Source of the DNA: Bin55 sp028819195
Lineage (GTDB): Bacteria > Pseudomonadota > Gammaproteobacteria > Pseudomonadales > Azotimanducaceae
Length of the DNA: 64,000 nt
NCBI GenBank assembly: GCA_028819195.1
Contig: JAPPMF010000009.1
Span: 434,001 to 498,000, forward strand
Direction: 5' to 3'
Position 1 is the first letter of the stretch; each line of letters opens with the position of its first letter. The notes under the pieces are model-generated. The model saw only the letters and a program-made list of their open reading frames with translations. It did not search any database and was not told where the DNA came from. The position numbers were made by a program, and so were the translations under genes. This document shows, in pieces, positions 26,563 to 36,707 of the stretch.

Positions 26563-29500
26563 TTAAAAGCGCAGCCCAAAGCGAACTCGCCACTCAAACA
26601 AGTTTGAGTTCATTTGACGGTCAATCGCTAGCGAAGAGAAATCGATATTGAGATTTCTGTTTTGGCCGGGAGATTTACTCCATCGCATACCGAATTCGTA
26701 GCGATTCGCTTGTTCTTCTTGTGTGAAGGAACTGTATGGTTCAAATTGTGCTAGACCATTAGGGGAACGAAAACGATATGACCATAGTAATCTGGTTCCG
26801 TCTGCACGGTCTGTCAAACTTTGGCTTAACAAGAAGTCTTCATCGAGCTGTAGCGAGCCAAAACTAGACAATTCAGTCGCTAAAGCTGGTTGGAGACTAA
26901 GCGTCATTCCATTGTCATCAGTTGCAGACTCCCGGCGTAGGGTAATCCCAAAGCCGTTTGAGCTGTACTGCTCTTCTTCCATGGAACGCACGGATCGCAC
27001 GCGAATGTCAATACCCCAGTTTGCGTTAAGTAGGATATCAAGGCCAATCCCTAAGTCGATATTAGTACCATCAGCGACACCACCATTTTCGAACCGACCA
27101 AGTAGTTCAACGGTAGGTACCAAATCGATTGTTTCACTATCGATAAACCATCTCCCTTGAGCGCCACCGCGTAACCGACGAACTTCGGATGAAAGTTCAA
27201 TATCTATCTCGTCGAAGGCATCAGATTCGACTGTTGCTTGGAAATAGTCACTAATCACCGCGACACCAGTTAAATTTTCGTTATCCAAATTAAATCTTGC
27301 ACCTGCCGCAATCACCGAAGAAGTCAAATCGATGTCAGCCAGTTCACCCCATTTGTCCGTGAGTGTCGAAGAGCCAGAACCTCGACCAATCGTCCCCCAT
27401 GCGACAAATTGTTCTAATATTGATCCAACTACGTAGGGGTATATACTGGTAACGGTTAATTCGACCTCATCCACCTCATCCGCGACTTGATTCGAACCTC
27501 GGATCACCCTGTGAGCTTCGACGGTCGAGGAGTTTCGCGAAACAGCTAAACCAAAACGAACTTCAGTTGAAAACCCAATCTCGGCACCCAACCACGCATT
27601 CGAATGGCTACTTTCGATAGGTACCGTCACACTGAGATTATCAATTGAATCTTCATAGTTAGCCTCACTTGAGGAACTCTCGAGTCCACCCCAGATTGAC
27701 CAAACTAAATTCTCCATTATTCCCGTTTGGTTGAGCCTAATTTCGCTCAAGTTAAGTAATCTACCCATATCCGGTACACCAGCTGTAGGTGGTTGTATTA
27801 ACTGGAAGAAATAAGGTGGTTCGTATTCAGAATCTTCTTGTAATCCTATGGTTGGTCGTGCTCTAGCACCAATCAACTCGACAGCTGAGCTACCAAGATC
27901 GCTACCCGTTAAGTCATAGGCATATAACAGCGGTCGGGAACGAATCTCGGCTGGTACCTTGGTCGTAGTGAAGGCTACCCAAGCTGACCAGTCGCTGGGA
28001 CCGATGCTATTCACCGCACGAACGCGAACTTCATACTCTGTGACTGGTATCAAATCTCCTAATGCGGTAGACGTGGTAGTCGTCGACAGCGTCCGGGCAG
28101 TTGTAGTTCCCATTTCTCTCAGTTCTACTTCATAGGATGTGATCTCGGCGCCACGATTATTCGGTTCAGCCCAAGACACTTGTGCATCCTCGTAGCCAAT
28201 GTTTGAAACTTGGATGGTCGGAGCTAATGGGGTGTTTGCATTGACCGTGATCGAAAATTCGAGCGTTGATGAGTCGTCGTCGGTGAATTCATCTGAATCG
28301 GATACAGTGAATTGATACATCGTGGTTTCTTGAACTTCAGTGGGAGTACCCACCAACTGTAGTTCGACTCCGTTAAAACGTAAACCTTTCGGAAGATCAG
28401 GACTGAATGAATAGGAAAGCAAACCGTTTCCTGAACTTCCGCGAGGCAATTGTAAGGTAGGAATGGGTTCCTCGAAGGTATAAACTTGATCAGGTATAGT
28501 TGCACCGGTGTCAAAAACTGGCCGATGGTTAATGAGTGTCCGTGCGGATAAAGTGTCAGTCCAGTCGCCTTCGCCAATCGCGTTTACTGCACGTACTTGG
28601 ATTAAGTACTGAGTGCCTACCTCAAGATTTGAGAGTGTTACTTCGGTGTCCGAACTCTTGACCTGTTCCCATTCTCCGTCAATGAGTTTGCGATACCGAA
28701 TATCGTAGGAAGTGATTGGCGAACCTCCGTCATCCAAGGGTATTAACCACGATACGGATAATGAACGAAATTCTCGATCGGTTATGCGTGGATTACGAGG
28801 TTTTTCGGGAGGTGTATGAGCAGCAGTCATTGCCAACAACACTTCTGTCCAGGGTCCAGCGCCAACACTATTAACGGCCCGAACCTGTACTTCGTAGGTC
28901 GTTCCGATTGTCAAGTTATCGATCGTGAGTGAGGTACTCCCACGTACTTCTTCTTCGGTCCACTCTTCGGTACCTTCTTGTCGGTACCTTACATCATAGA
29001 CGGCAATATTTCGCCCACCTGAATCCGCTGGAGGAGACCAGGCAATGGTCAATGAATCGACTTGCTGATCGGATACGCGAACGTTTCGTGGTTCGCTAGG
29101 TAAGTCGTAGGGATCCGTGGAAGCTTCGAGCGTACTAGAGGTCGCTACATATCCTGTATCAGCAACATTTTTTACGCGAATTTGATAAAGCGTATCTCGC
29201 GTTAGACCCTCGATGGTATAAGTAGTGGCAAATGCTTCAATTGAATCTGAGATCCATTCTATCGCCCCTTTCTTGCGATGTTCAATACGATGGGAGACTA
29301 TAGTGATGAACGGACTACTCGGATTCGCCCATTCAATCGTGATACTTTTCGCATCTTCTTTTAAGACTTCTAGATCTGTTGGTGGTTTAGGACTTGCACC
29401 AAACACGCGTAACTCGAATCCGAGAGACACACTTTCTTCTTCGTCATCCGTCGCGGTATAGGTATATTCGGTTCGTGGTGATGGTTCGGTTGGAGTACCA

Positions 29501-31131
29501 CGCAAGATTCCTGAACCGGAACCAACGCTTAAACCGTCGGGTAGGTCGGGATCAACGGTGTATCGAGGTGAGCCGTCTCCACCGATTGCCCTCGGTAATT
29601 GAATCTCAACGTATGTTCCGACTTCAAAGTCTTCTTCAAATACAATCTCAGCATCGTCGGCAAAGTATATTGGTTCGGAGACGTTCAAGATATTCACGCT
29701 TACTGATACGGTCGCTGATAGCGCGCGTTCTCCTTCGCCGCCAGTTGCAGTGATCGTAACATTGATAACTGGAGTAGATTCGTGGTCTTCGCCAGTACCA
29801 ATGTAATACAAGGTACCGCCTTTCTTTGTGATGGAAAACCTGTCTCGTTCAGTCGCTTCAACTTCATACGTTACCTCATCTCCCTCGTTAGGGTCAGTTG
29901 CAGTAACCTTACCTAACCTTATTCGTTCTTCTTTACCGGATACATTTTCGTCCAACGAAAACTCGTAAGAAGCGTTATCGAAACTAGGGGCGTCGTTACC
30001 GAGTGTAAACACTTCAGCCCAATCTGACCAATCGCCACCGCGATAACGTATTCTCGCTTCATATTTAGTGTCTACGGCGAGGTCGCTGATTGTGATACTT
30101 GTTGTCTCAGGGACTAACTTAAAACTTCTAGTCTGGCCAGTGCGGTCTTCCCGCCGAAACTCGAGATCATATCCTGTTATATATCGCTTACGATCGGCGT
30201 CTACATCCCAAACAATCCTGATCGTCTGCGGTTCAGGTGCAGTCATGGTGGGGGGTTCTGGGATGGGGTCATTACCATGCACCTCCAGAATCACCGTTGT
30301 CGCAGAGGAACGTGTTACGTCTTCTTTGCGCGCCGTAACCCGGATTCGATAAATTCCAATCAACCCGCGATCCTTTGGAATGACTTTTGTCACGTAAGTG
30401 ACACCGCCGTCGTATTTAGCTATATCAAAATTTCGAAGTTTAGATGGACACACGTCGACATAGTTTTCGGCTAAGTCATACTCGCCGGTACAACGTGCCG
30501 TATAGGTAATCCGGGCACCTTGATCACTTTCGTCAAAACCGATTGTTTGGATCCATCGTTCGCCAATTTCAACCTGCTCCCAGCCATACCAGGGTGCCAT
30601 CGGTGGAGTTTGATCCAGAGCAACTGAATCTTCTTCGGTAGCAGTGGCGTCTGCAGGACAGGTAACTGCTTCATCTTCACTCGTACTTGGTTTGACCCGA
30701 ATCAACGCTTCGATAGAGGACGATTCACAACTACATGCGTCTGGCCCATTTGCAACCAAGTTGAAGCGAAAACTTCTAACTTCGGTGGTAGAACAACCAG
30801 TTATGGTAACTTCATTTTCATCAAAGGTGAAGCCTGACGGCAGGACTGGATCATTACTACCGGTAACTTCATATTGCAAGTCATCGGCAGTAGTGACACA
30901 GGATGGAGCACTCTCTGCTACCTCAGCTTTCGGAAGTTGAAATTTCTTAGTCTCACCGATTTCGAGTTGCAATAATTGGGTGTCTGTATCTCCCCAATCA
31001 GCACAATTAGAGTGCTCTGCCATAGCGCTCATGCTATAAAACGTAAACAAAATAGTTGTGGCGATTACGGCTCTGATTGAAGAAAAACATCCTGACGTTT
31101 GTAGATTCGTGCAAACACTAACGTTACTCAT
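26563..31131 (-). CDS. Giant surface protein with fibronectin III, cadherin/Ig-like repeats and C-terminal barrel
   Basis: A 1522-residue exported protein I cannot name. A hydrophobic segment at about 20-38 with an AMAEHS cleavage-like site is the signal peptide. Domains in order, approximate: N-terminal unknown part to 290; fibronectin III 297-377; cadherin-like 380-480; putative-Ig (He_PIG-like, with DLPDGLSV) 490-577; three fibronectin III domains 578-867; a second He_PIG-like domain 870-967; fibronectin III 968-1057; linker; then about 360 residues of alternating strands ending in RVRFGLRF, whose final Phe is typical of outer-membrane barrels. It probably anchors itself or an adhesin stalk at the surface. 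It stands alone, convergent with ftsZ. Confidence 0.8.
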   Translation of the reverse strand: MSNVSVCTNLQTSGCFSSIRAVIATTILFTFYSMSAMAEHSNCADWGDTDTQLLQLEIGETKKFQLPKAEVAESAPSCVTTADDLQYEVTGSNDPVLPSGFTFDENEVTITGCSTTEVRSFRFNLVANGPDACSCESSSIEALIRVKPSTSEDEAVTCPADATATEEDSVALDQTPPMAPWYGWEQVEIGERWIQTIGFDESDQGARITYTARCTGEYDLAENYVDVCPSKLRNFDIAKYDGGVTYVTKVIPKDRGLIGIYRIRVTARKEDVTRSSATTVILEVHGNDPIPEPPTMTAPEPQTIRIVWDVDADRKRYITGYDLEFRREDRTGQTRSFKLVPETTSITISDLAVDTKYEARIRYRGGDWSDWAEVFTLGNDAPSFDNASYEFSLDENVSGKEERIRLGKVTATDPNEGDEVTYEVEATERDRFSITKKGGTLYYIGTGEDHESTPVINVTITATGGEGERALSATVSVSVNILNVSEPIYFADDAEIVFEEDFEVGTYVEIQLPRAIGGDGSPRYTVDPDLPDGLSVGSGSGILRGTPTEPSPRTEYTYTATDDEEESVSLGFELRVFGASPKPPTDLEVLKEDAKSITIEWANPSSPFITIVSHRIEHRKKGAIEWISDSIEAFATTYTIEGLTRDTLYQIRVKNVADTGYVATSSTLEASTDPYDLPSEPRNVRVSDQQVDSLTIAWSPPADSGGRNIAVYDVRYRQEGTEEWTEEEVRGSTSLTIDNLTIGTTYEVQVRAVNSVGAGPWTEVLLAMTAAHTPPEKPRNPRITDREFRSLSVSWLIPLDDGGSPITSYDIRYRKLIDGEWEQVKSSDTEVTLSNLEVGTQYLIQVRAVNAIGEGDWTDTLSARTLINHRPVFDTGATIPDQVYTFEEPIPTLQLPRGSSGNGLLSYSFSPDLPKGLRFNGVELQLVGTPTEVQETTMYQFTVSDSDEFTDDDSSTLEFSITVNANTPLAPTIQVSNIGYEDAQVSWAEPNNRGAEITSYEVELREMGTTTARTLSTTTTSTALGDLIPVTEYEVRVRAVNSIGPSDWSAWVAFTTTKVPAEIRSRPLLYAYDLTGSDLGSSAVELIGARARPTIGLQEDSEYEPPYFFQLIQPPTAGVPDMGRLLNLSEIRLNQTGIMENLVWSIWGGLESSSSEANYEDSIDNLSVTVPIESSHSNAWLGAEIGFSTEVRFGLAVSRNSSTVEAHRVIRGSNQVADEVDEVELTVTSIYPYVVGSILEQFVAWGTIGRGSGSSTLTDKWGELADIDLTSSVIAAGARFNLDNENLTGVAVISDYFQATVESDAFDEIDIELSSEVRRLRGGAQGRWFIDSETIDLVPTVELLGRFENGGVADGTNIDLGIGLDILLNANWGIDIRVRSVRSMEEEQYSSNGFGITLRRESATDDNGMTLSLQPALATELSSFGSLQLDEDFLLSQSLTDRADGTRLLWSYRFRSPNGLAQFEPYSSFTQEEQANRYEFGMRWSKSPGQNRNLNIDFSSLAIDRQMNSNLFEWRVRFGLRF

Positions 31132-31383
31132 GATTTCTGTTCCTTGACTCTTTTGAGGTTGTCGAAATGTGAAAGAGATTTTTGTGACTCCTAGAGTTTT
31201 GAGATTTCGTTCGTCGGTATAACTGGGTTACCAAGAGTTTCTTGTTAGAATATCCAACGTAACAAATATACGATTAATCGAATTTTGTTATTTTTGATAT
31301 TTTAGTTAATTCCTTCGTTCAGAAGGTAAACTTCCTAGCTTATCGACGAAATTTCAAAACCGAATCGGCGATTGTACGTCGCG

Positions 31384-31719
31384 CTAATTACGCGCGTATT
31401 GTTGCCGAGAATCAGTGATCACGACGATGCGTTGTATATGAGTAAAGTTGGCTAGTCTATGTAGACTACTGAGCAATGTCATTTGTGTGAACCGAATTCG
31501 ATTAGCCCAAGACGATGAGTCTACGACTATAGTCAACGTTGAACCGCGTAAGTGAGTCCCGACACAATGTTCAGATTCTTCTTCCGGTAATAAATGTTTA
31601 ACGATTTGTTTTAACGACTGATGGCTGTGCAAGCGATTTATCAAACGCTGAAACTTGCCCTTACGTTTATCGGTGGGCTGCAACGATTCTTTGATATGAT
31701 AGTACTTCGCGCTTGACAT
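31384..31719 (-). CDS. dciA: DUF721 family protein, probable DnaB helicase loader DciA
   Basis: DUF721/DciA proteins load or regulate the replicative helicase DnaB in bacteria lacking DnaC. The 111 residues show the family layout: a basic N-terminal stretch, VGTHLRGSTLTIVVDSSSWA near residue 52 and RIRFTQMTLLSSL, the KH-like fold core. A GAGGGG site precedes the ATG. It is divergent from secA, a position often held by this family in gammaproteobacteria. The functional name rests on family membership. Confidence 0.75.
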   Translation of the reverse strand: MSSAKYYHIKESLQPTDKRKGKFQRLINRLHSHQSLKQIVKHLLPEEESEHCVGTHLRGSTLTIVVDSSSWANRIRFTQMTLLSSLHRLANFTHIQRIVVITDSRQQYARN

Positions 31720-31811
31720 TTTGCCCCTCGTACCTATATATATTCCATTCGAAGCGTTAACGACTCGTACAATTTTAAGCGTATCTCACTGTTAGGGACA
31801 GTTTAAGACCT

Positions 31812-34562
31812 ATGGTAACTAAAGCATTAAAGAAAGTTTTCGGTAATCGCAACGATCGTGAACTCAAGCGAATGCAAAGTAAGGTCGATGAGATCAATAG
31901 TTGGGCGCACCACTTTGAGGCTATGTGCGACGACGAACTACGTAATCAAACGCATGAGTTTAGAAATCGGTTTGGCGAAGAGAATCTCGATGATCTACTA
32001 CCAGAGGCATTTGCAGCGGTACGTGAAGCGGCCACGCGAGCTAATAATACTCGGCACTTTGATGTACAACTCTTAGGGGGTATCACTTTACACGAAGGTA
32101 AGATTGCTGAAATGCGCACTGGTGAAGGGAAAACGCTGGTGGCAACTCTTGCAGCCTACCTCAATGCGATTCCAGGAGATGGTGTACATGTCGTTACTGT
32201 AAACGACTATCTTGCCCGGCGTGATGCGGAATGGATGGGGCCAGTCTATCGCGCGTTAGGCATGACAGTAGGAGTCATTCAGTCGCGGCAAGAACAGTTG
32301 GCAAAACGTGAAGCTTATATGGCGGACATCACTTACGGAACCAACAACGAATTTGGTTTCGATTATCTTCGAGACAATATGGCTTTTCGGTTAACGGATC
32401 GTTACCAGAGGCGGTTAAATTTTGCGATAGTGGATGAAGTAGATTCGATTCTCATCGACGAAGCACGTACTCCGCTCATCATTTCGGGACCCGCGGATGA
32501 CAATACCGAGTTGTATCAGCAGATTAATCGCATAGCACCCCGGTTCGAACAACAAGACCCAGTTGACGATAAACTTCCCAAGGTGCTCGGTGGTGGTGAC
32601 GTCGAAGACACTGGCGATTTCTTTATTGAACCAAAGCATCGCTCGGTTGAACTGACGGAACGTGGGCATGGACGAGTCGAAGAGTTTCTTCGCAAAGCTG
32701 ACTTACTTGGTAGGGATGATAGTTTGTATGCGCCGGGGAATTTACAGTTGTTACACCATGTCACCGTTGCTCTGAAAGCTCACTTTCTCTACAAACGTGA
32801 CGTTGAATATATGGTTAAAGATCGCGAAGTGATCATTATCGACGAACATACCGGTAGAGCAATGCCTGGGCGGCGCTGGTCTGAGGGTATACACCAAGCG
32901 ATTGAAGCTAAGGAAGGGGTACCTATTCGCCACGAGACCCAGACGATGGCATCGACAACATTTCAAAACTACTTTCGACTTTACTCGAAGTTGTCTGGCA
33001 TGACTGGAACAGCGGACACCGAAGCGTTTGAATTCAAACAAATTTACGACTTAGATGTTATCGTTATCCCGACACATTTAGAGATGATTAGAGATGATCG
33101 TAATGACGTGATTTACATGTCGTTGGAAGAGAAATACGATGCCATCGTGGAGGACATTTGTGATTGTCGGGATGCTGGACGTCCGGTACTTATTGGAACA
33201 ACCTCCATCGATTCATCTGAACGATTATCCCGCGAACTCCGCAAGCGCAAGATTCAACACAATGTGTTAAATGCTAAGCAGCATGAACGCGAAGCTGATA
33301 TCGTCGCGGAAGCCGGACGTCCAGGTAAAGTTACAATCGCCACAAACATGGCCGGTCGTGGCACTGACATAGTCCTTGGTGGTAGTTTTACCGCCGAAAT
33401 TTCGGTATTGGGAGATGAACCAGAACAAGCCAAAATCGACAAGATTATGCAGCAATGGAACGTTCGTCATCAACAAGTCATTGATGCTGGTGGCTTACAC
33501 ATCATAGGTACTGAACGGCATGAATCTCGTCGAATAGACAATCAACTGCGAGGTCGTTCGGGGCGACAGGGCGATCCTGGGTCATCACGTTTTTACCTCT
33601 CAATGGAAGACGACTTGTTGCGACGTTTTGCCTCCGAACGATGGAACAACATGGTGAAATCTCTAGGATTGCAACGTGGCGAAGCGATACAAGCAAAAAT
33701 GGTGAATAACGCGATTGAACGGGCGCAACGACGGGTCGAAGGTCAACACTTCGACGTACGTAAGAATTTGTTAGAGTATGACGACGTGGCGAACGATCAG
33801 CGCCAGGTAATCTATGCCCAACGCAACGAATTAATGTATGCGCAGAGCATTCTTCCCATGATCGAAGAAATTCGCGCTGATGTTTTGGATGATGTGATTA
33901 GCGAGTACATCGCCCCCGGTTCGTTACCCGATCAATGGGAAATCGGTGGGTTAGAACAAGTACTTCAGGCTGAATTTGGTATCGAAATTCCGATTAGTGA
34001 ATGGATTGAAACCAAGACCGTTGATACGGAGCAAGATATTCGCGACAAAGTTGCGGAAATATTTGCCCATCGTTATTCCAGTAAGCGACATGGGTGGATT
34101 GACCGTGAAATTGAGGCAGACACTGTCGAAAAACAGGTCATGTTGATGATTCTTGACAAAAAATGGAAAGAACACTTGTATTCCATGGACCATTTACGAC
34201 AAGGGATTCATCTTCGTGCCTATGCCCAAAAACAACCTAAGCAAGAATACAAGCGAGAATCGTTTCACTTGTTTCAGAATTTACTACAAAACGTCCAGCA
34301 TGAATCCATACGTATGCTGACACGGATGGATATCAAGCCAGATACCGTCATTCGTAAGCCTGATCGAGAATCTACACTGCAAACGAGAAAAGAAATCAAT
34401 CCGATGCTAAAGGCTAGGTCACGTGGTCCCGATGGGCAGCGGACCGAGATAAAACAACCCTATGTACGTGAACAACGCAAGGTTGGCAGAAATGAACCGT
34501 GTACTTGTGGGTCAGGTAAGAAATTTAAACACTGTTGTGGAGCTATACGGAGTACTGCGTAA
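31812..34562 (+). CDS. secA: Preprotein translocase ATPase SecA
   Basis: Motor ATPase that pushes preproteins through SecYEG. The 916 residues include the Walker A segment RTGEGKT (102-108), TNNEFGFDYLRDNM near 177, DEVDSILIDEARTPLIISG near 208, the second nucleotide domain with TNMAGRGTDI near 514, and a C-terminal SEC-C zinc box with CTCGSGKKFKHCC for lipid and SecB binding. Its length is typical. In many relatives mutT follows, but here the next gene (yacG) is convergent. Confidence 0.98.
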   Translation: MVTKALKKVFGNRNDRELKRMQSKVDEINSWAHHFEAMCDDELRNQTHEFRNRFGEENLDDLLPEAFAAVREAATRANNTRHFDVQLLGGITLHEGKIAEMRTGEGKTLVATLAAYLNAIPGDGVHVVTVNDYLARRDAEWMGPVYRALGMTVGVIQSRQEQLAKREAYMADITYGTNNEFGFDYLRDNMAFRLTDRYQRRLNFAIVDEVDSILIDEARTPLIISGPADDNTELYQQINRIAPRFEQQDPVDDKLPKVLGGGDVEDTGDFFIEPKHRSVELTERGHGRVEEFLRKADLLGRDDSLYAPGNLQLLHHVTVALKAHFLYKRDVEYMVKDREVIIIDEHTGRAMPGRRWSEGIHQAIEAKEGVPIRHETQTMASTTFQNYFRLYSKLSGMTGTADTEAFEFKQIYDLDVIVIPTHLEMIRDDRNDVIYMSLEEKYDAIVEDICDCRDAGRPVLIGTTSIDSSERLSRELRKRKIQHNVLNAKQHEREADIVAEAGRPGKVTIATNMAGRGTDIVLGGSFTAEISVLGDEPEQAKIDKIMQQWNVRHQQVIDAGGLHIIGTERHESRRIDNQLRGRSGRQGDPGSSRFYLSMEDDLLRRFASERWNNMVKSLGLQRGEAIQAKMVNNAIERAQRRVEGQHFDVRKNLLEYDDVANDQRQVIYAQRNELMYAQSILPMIEEIRADVLDDVISEYIAPGSLPDQWEIGGLEQVLQAEFGIEIPISEWIETKTVDTEQDIRDKVAEIFAHRYSSKRHGWIDREIEADTVEKQVMLMILDKKWKEHLYSMDHLRQGIHLRAYAQKQPKQEYKRESFHLFQNLLQNVQHESIRMLTRMDIKPDTVIRKPDRESTLQTRKEINPMLKARSRGPDGQRTEIKQPYVREQRKVGRNEPCTCGSGKKFKHCCGAIRSTA

Positions 34563-34567
34563 AGAAA

Positions 34568-34765
34568 TTATGAGTATTCGTCCCGACCATTCGATGGTTC
34601 TGGTCGTTCACGTAACTTTTCCGAACCGATCGAACGACGTTCCTCGACCCATTCATTGAAGTCGAGAAGTTTACATCGTCGAGAACAGAACGGTCGGTAG
34701 GGATTTTTCGTTGTCCACTGGCTCGAGCGACGACACGTAGGACATTTCACTATGCGCTCCTTCAT
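34568..34765 (-). CDS. yacG: DNA gyrase inhibitor / zinc-ribbon protein YacG
   Basis: Small zinc-binding protein that inhibits DNA gyrase in E. coli. The 65 residues hold the zinc ligands CPTC near residue 8 and CSRRC near 27, followed by the family segment LLDFNEWVEE. It overlaps the end of pilD by 4 nt. In many relatives coaE lies between pilD and yacG; it is missing here. Confidence 0.9.
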   Translation of the reverse strand: MKERIVKCPTCRRSSQWTTKNPYRPFCSRRCKLLDFNEWVEERRSIGSEKLRERPEPSNGRDEYS

Positions 34766-35610
34766 AACAATTCAACCGTAAGCATGAATAGTGTCAACTT
34801 TTCTCTGAAAATTACAGCAACAAATCCAGCTCCAGCCAAAAATGGTCCGAACGGAATACCTTGCTCAGCAGAGTATTTCTTGGTGATCACTTGTGAAATT
34901 GCGTAGACAAAGGCAAACGCGATTGCAATCAATACGACGAATGGTAAGAACACCCAACCCACCCAGGCACCAATAGCGGCGAACAATTTGAAATCTCCAG
35001 CACCCATACCGTCTTTCTTGAAACATGCTCTGAAGCCGAAATTAATCAACCAGAAGGAAAGGTAACCGAATAGAGCACCGAATATTGCTTCTTCGGTACG
35101 GGGAAGTACTTGTGCCGAGGCGAATACGATGCTACTTACTAGACCCAACCATAATAGCATGTAACTCAAACTGTCGAGAAGTATGTGTTTTTCGTAGTCG
35201 ATAACTGCTTGACAAAGTAATAAAGTCATGAATAGACCAAGAACCAAGGACCAGTAGTTGAAACCGCCACTTGTGCCAACAATCAGGATGGCAAAAAGAC
35301 AAGTAAAAGTTTCGACTAAGGGATAACGCCAGGGAATTTCTGCTTGACAGTTTCGACATTGACCTCGCAGCAAGAGCCAGCTCAGTACTGGAACCAGGTC
35401 ATACCACGCGATCGCTTGTTTGCATGATTCACAGCGTGAGCGCGGAACCCATAAGTTAAACTGTTTCCGCGAGTTTGTTTCGCGATTGGAGTTATCGTGG
35501 TGAGCCCGGTCAGCGATGACGGGTAACCTCGATATGACGACATTAAGAAAACTTCCGACCACTAATCCGGCTAGTCCGGCGATAGTGTAAATAACAGTGT
35601 ATGACATCAT
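34762..35610 (-). CDS. pilD: Type IV prepilin peptidase / N-methyltransferase PilD
   Basis: Bifunctional inner-membrane enzyme that cleaves type IV prepilin leaders and methylates the new N terminus. The 282 residues show the zinc-binding CESC and CRNC pairs (near residues 54 and 80), the RYPLVE segment, a first catalytic Asp in AVIDYEKH and a second in the GAGDFKLF (GxGD) motif, with about seven membrane spans. pilB and pilC, its usual neighbours, are absent from this window, so its substrates (pili or type II secretion pseudopilins) must be encoded elsewhere. Confidence 0.93.
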   Translation of the reverse strand: MMSYTVIYTIAGLAGLVVGSFLNVVISRLPVIADRAHHDNSNRETNSRKQFNLWVPRSRCESCKQAIAWYDLVPVLSWLLLRGQCRNCQAEIPWRYPLVETFTCLFAILIVGTSGGFNYWSLVLGLFMTLLLCQAVIDYEKHILLDSLSYMLLWLGLVSSIVFASAQVLPRTEEAIFGALFGYLSFWLINFGFRACFKKDGMGAGDFKLFAAIGAWVGWVFLPFVVLIAIAFAFVYAISQVITKKYSAEQGIPFGPFLAGAGFVAVIFREKLTLFMLTVELL

Positions 35611-35711
35611 GTCTGGTTATATCGGATAAATGTCGACTGAGTGAACTTGATCATCGCTAACTTAAAATTTTACGTTCAAAGGGAACAGAATCCTACGATC
35701 TGATTATTCAA

Positions 35712-35788
35712 GCCGGAATAGCTCAGTTAGGCAGAGCGACTGATTCGTAATCAGTAGGTCCGCAGTTCGAATCTGCGTTCCGGCACCA
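35712..35788 (+). tRNA. tRNA-Thr (anticodon CGT)
   Basis: Cloverleaf with GCCGGAA/TTCCGGC acceptor stem, D stem GCTC/GAGC, anticodon stem ACTGA/TCAGT around TTCGTAA, and a TTCGAAT T loop. The anticodon CGT reads ACG. The CCA end is encoded. It lies alone between pilD and nadC. Confidence 0.96.
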
Positions 35789-35829
35789 TGTTCCTCACAG
35801 TTCTATTGAACAACCAAGTCCAAAGGGAA

Positions 35830-36684
35830 CTACTTCTTCAGTTGTAACGAAAAATCGTGGGCTTTCACGTCTTTTGTGAGAGTGCCCAGAGAAATGTAGT
35901 CAACCCCAGTCTCCGCAACCTCGACGATATTCTCTAGATTAATTTGACCAGAAGCTTCGAGCTCGATTTCAATACCGTGGTCTTTGTGGTATTTTCTTAC
36001 TAAATCGACAGCGTGTTTGGTATCTTCTATGGTAAAGTTGTCTAGCATGATCCGGTCAGGTCTACCCTGTAGCGCATCATGTAATTCGCGTAGCGTCTCC
36101 ACTTCAATTTCCAGAAAGACATCGGGTTCAGCGTTCCTTGCTCGTTGTATTGCACGTCGGATTCCACCCGCTGCATTAATGTGATTTTCCTTCAGCAAGA
36201 ACGCATCCCAGAGACCAAATCGATGATTTTCTCCACCACCGATTTCCACAGCGTATTTTTGTGCGGTGCGCCAACCAGGAATCGTCTTCCTGGTGTCCAG
36301 TACTTTTGCTTTAGTGTGAGCAATTCGAGACACAAACTCCTTTGTTCTCGTGGCTGTACCGGTTAACAACTGCAAAAAGTTAAGCATGGTTCTTTCGATG
36401 CGGAGCAACAAGTAACTTGGTCCAGATAGTTCTAACACGACCTGGTCAGGTTCAATTAAAGCGCCTTCTGGTACGAACCAGTTGGTCGTGATTGACGGAT
36501 CGGTTTGCCGACACGTTTCATTTACCCAGTCTTGGCCACATAAAATTCCATCATGACGAGAAAGAATGATAGCTTCACTATGCTGCTGAGAATCTACAAT
36601 TGAATCATGAATATCACCTTGTCCAAAGTCTTCTTTCAGTGCTACGGCGACTTGGGGGGCAATCAATTCGTTCGGAACCCTCAT
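35830..36684 (-). CDS. nadC: Nicotinate-nucleotide pyrophosphorylase (quinolinate phosphoribosyltransferase)
   Basis: Converts quinolinate and PRPP to nicotinate mononucleotide in de novo NAD synthesis. The 284 residues show the N-terminal EDFGQGD, the TRKTIPGWR active-site segment near residue 131, LKENHI near 165, EIEVETL near 196, IMLDNF near 213 and the C-terminal EASGQINLENI and YISLGTLTKDV. A GGAGG site sits 4 nt before the ATG. The start is only 23 nt from the divergent ampD start. Confidence 0.96.
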   Translation of the reverse strand: MRVPNELIAPQVAVALKEDFGQGDIHDSIVDSQQHSEAIILSRHDGILCGQDWVNETCRQTDPSITTNWFVPEGALIEPDQVVLELSGPSYLLLRIERTMLNFLQLLTGTATRTKEFVSRIAHTKAKVLDTRKTIPGWRTAQKYAVEIGGGENHRFGLWDAFLLKENHINAAGGIRRAIQRARNAEPDVFLEIEVETLRELHDALQGRPDRIMLDNFTIEDTKHAVDLVRKYHKDHGIEIELEASGQINLENIVEVAETGVDYISLGTLTKDVKAHDFSLQLKK

Positions 36685-36707
36685 TTAACCTCCGGTGAAC
36701 CCTATTA

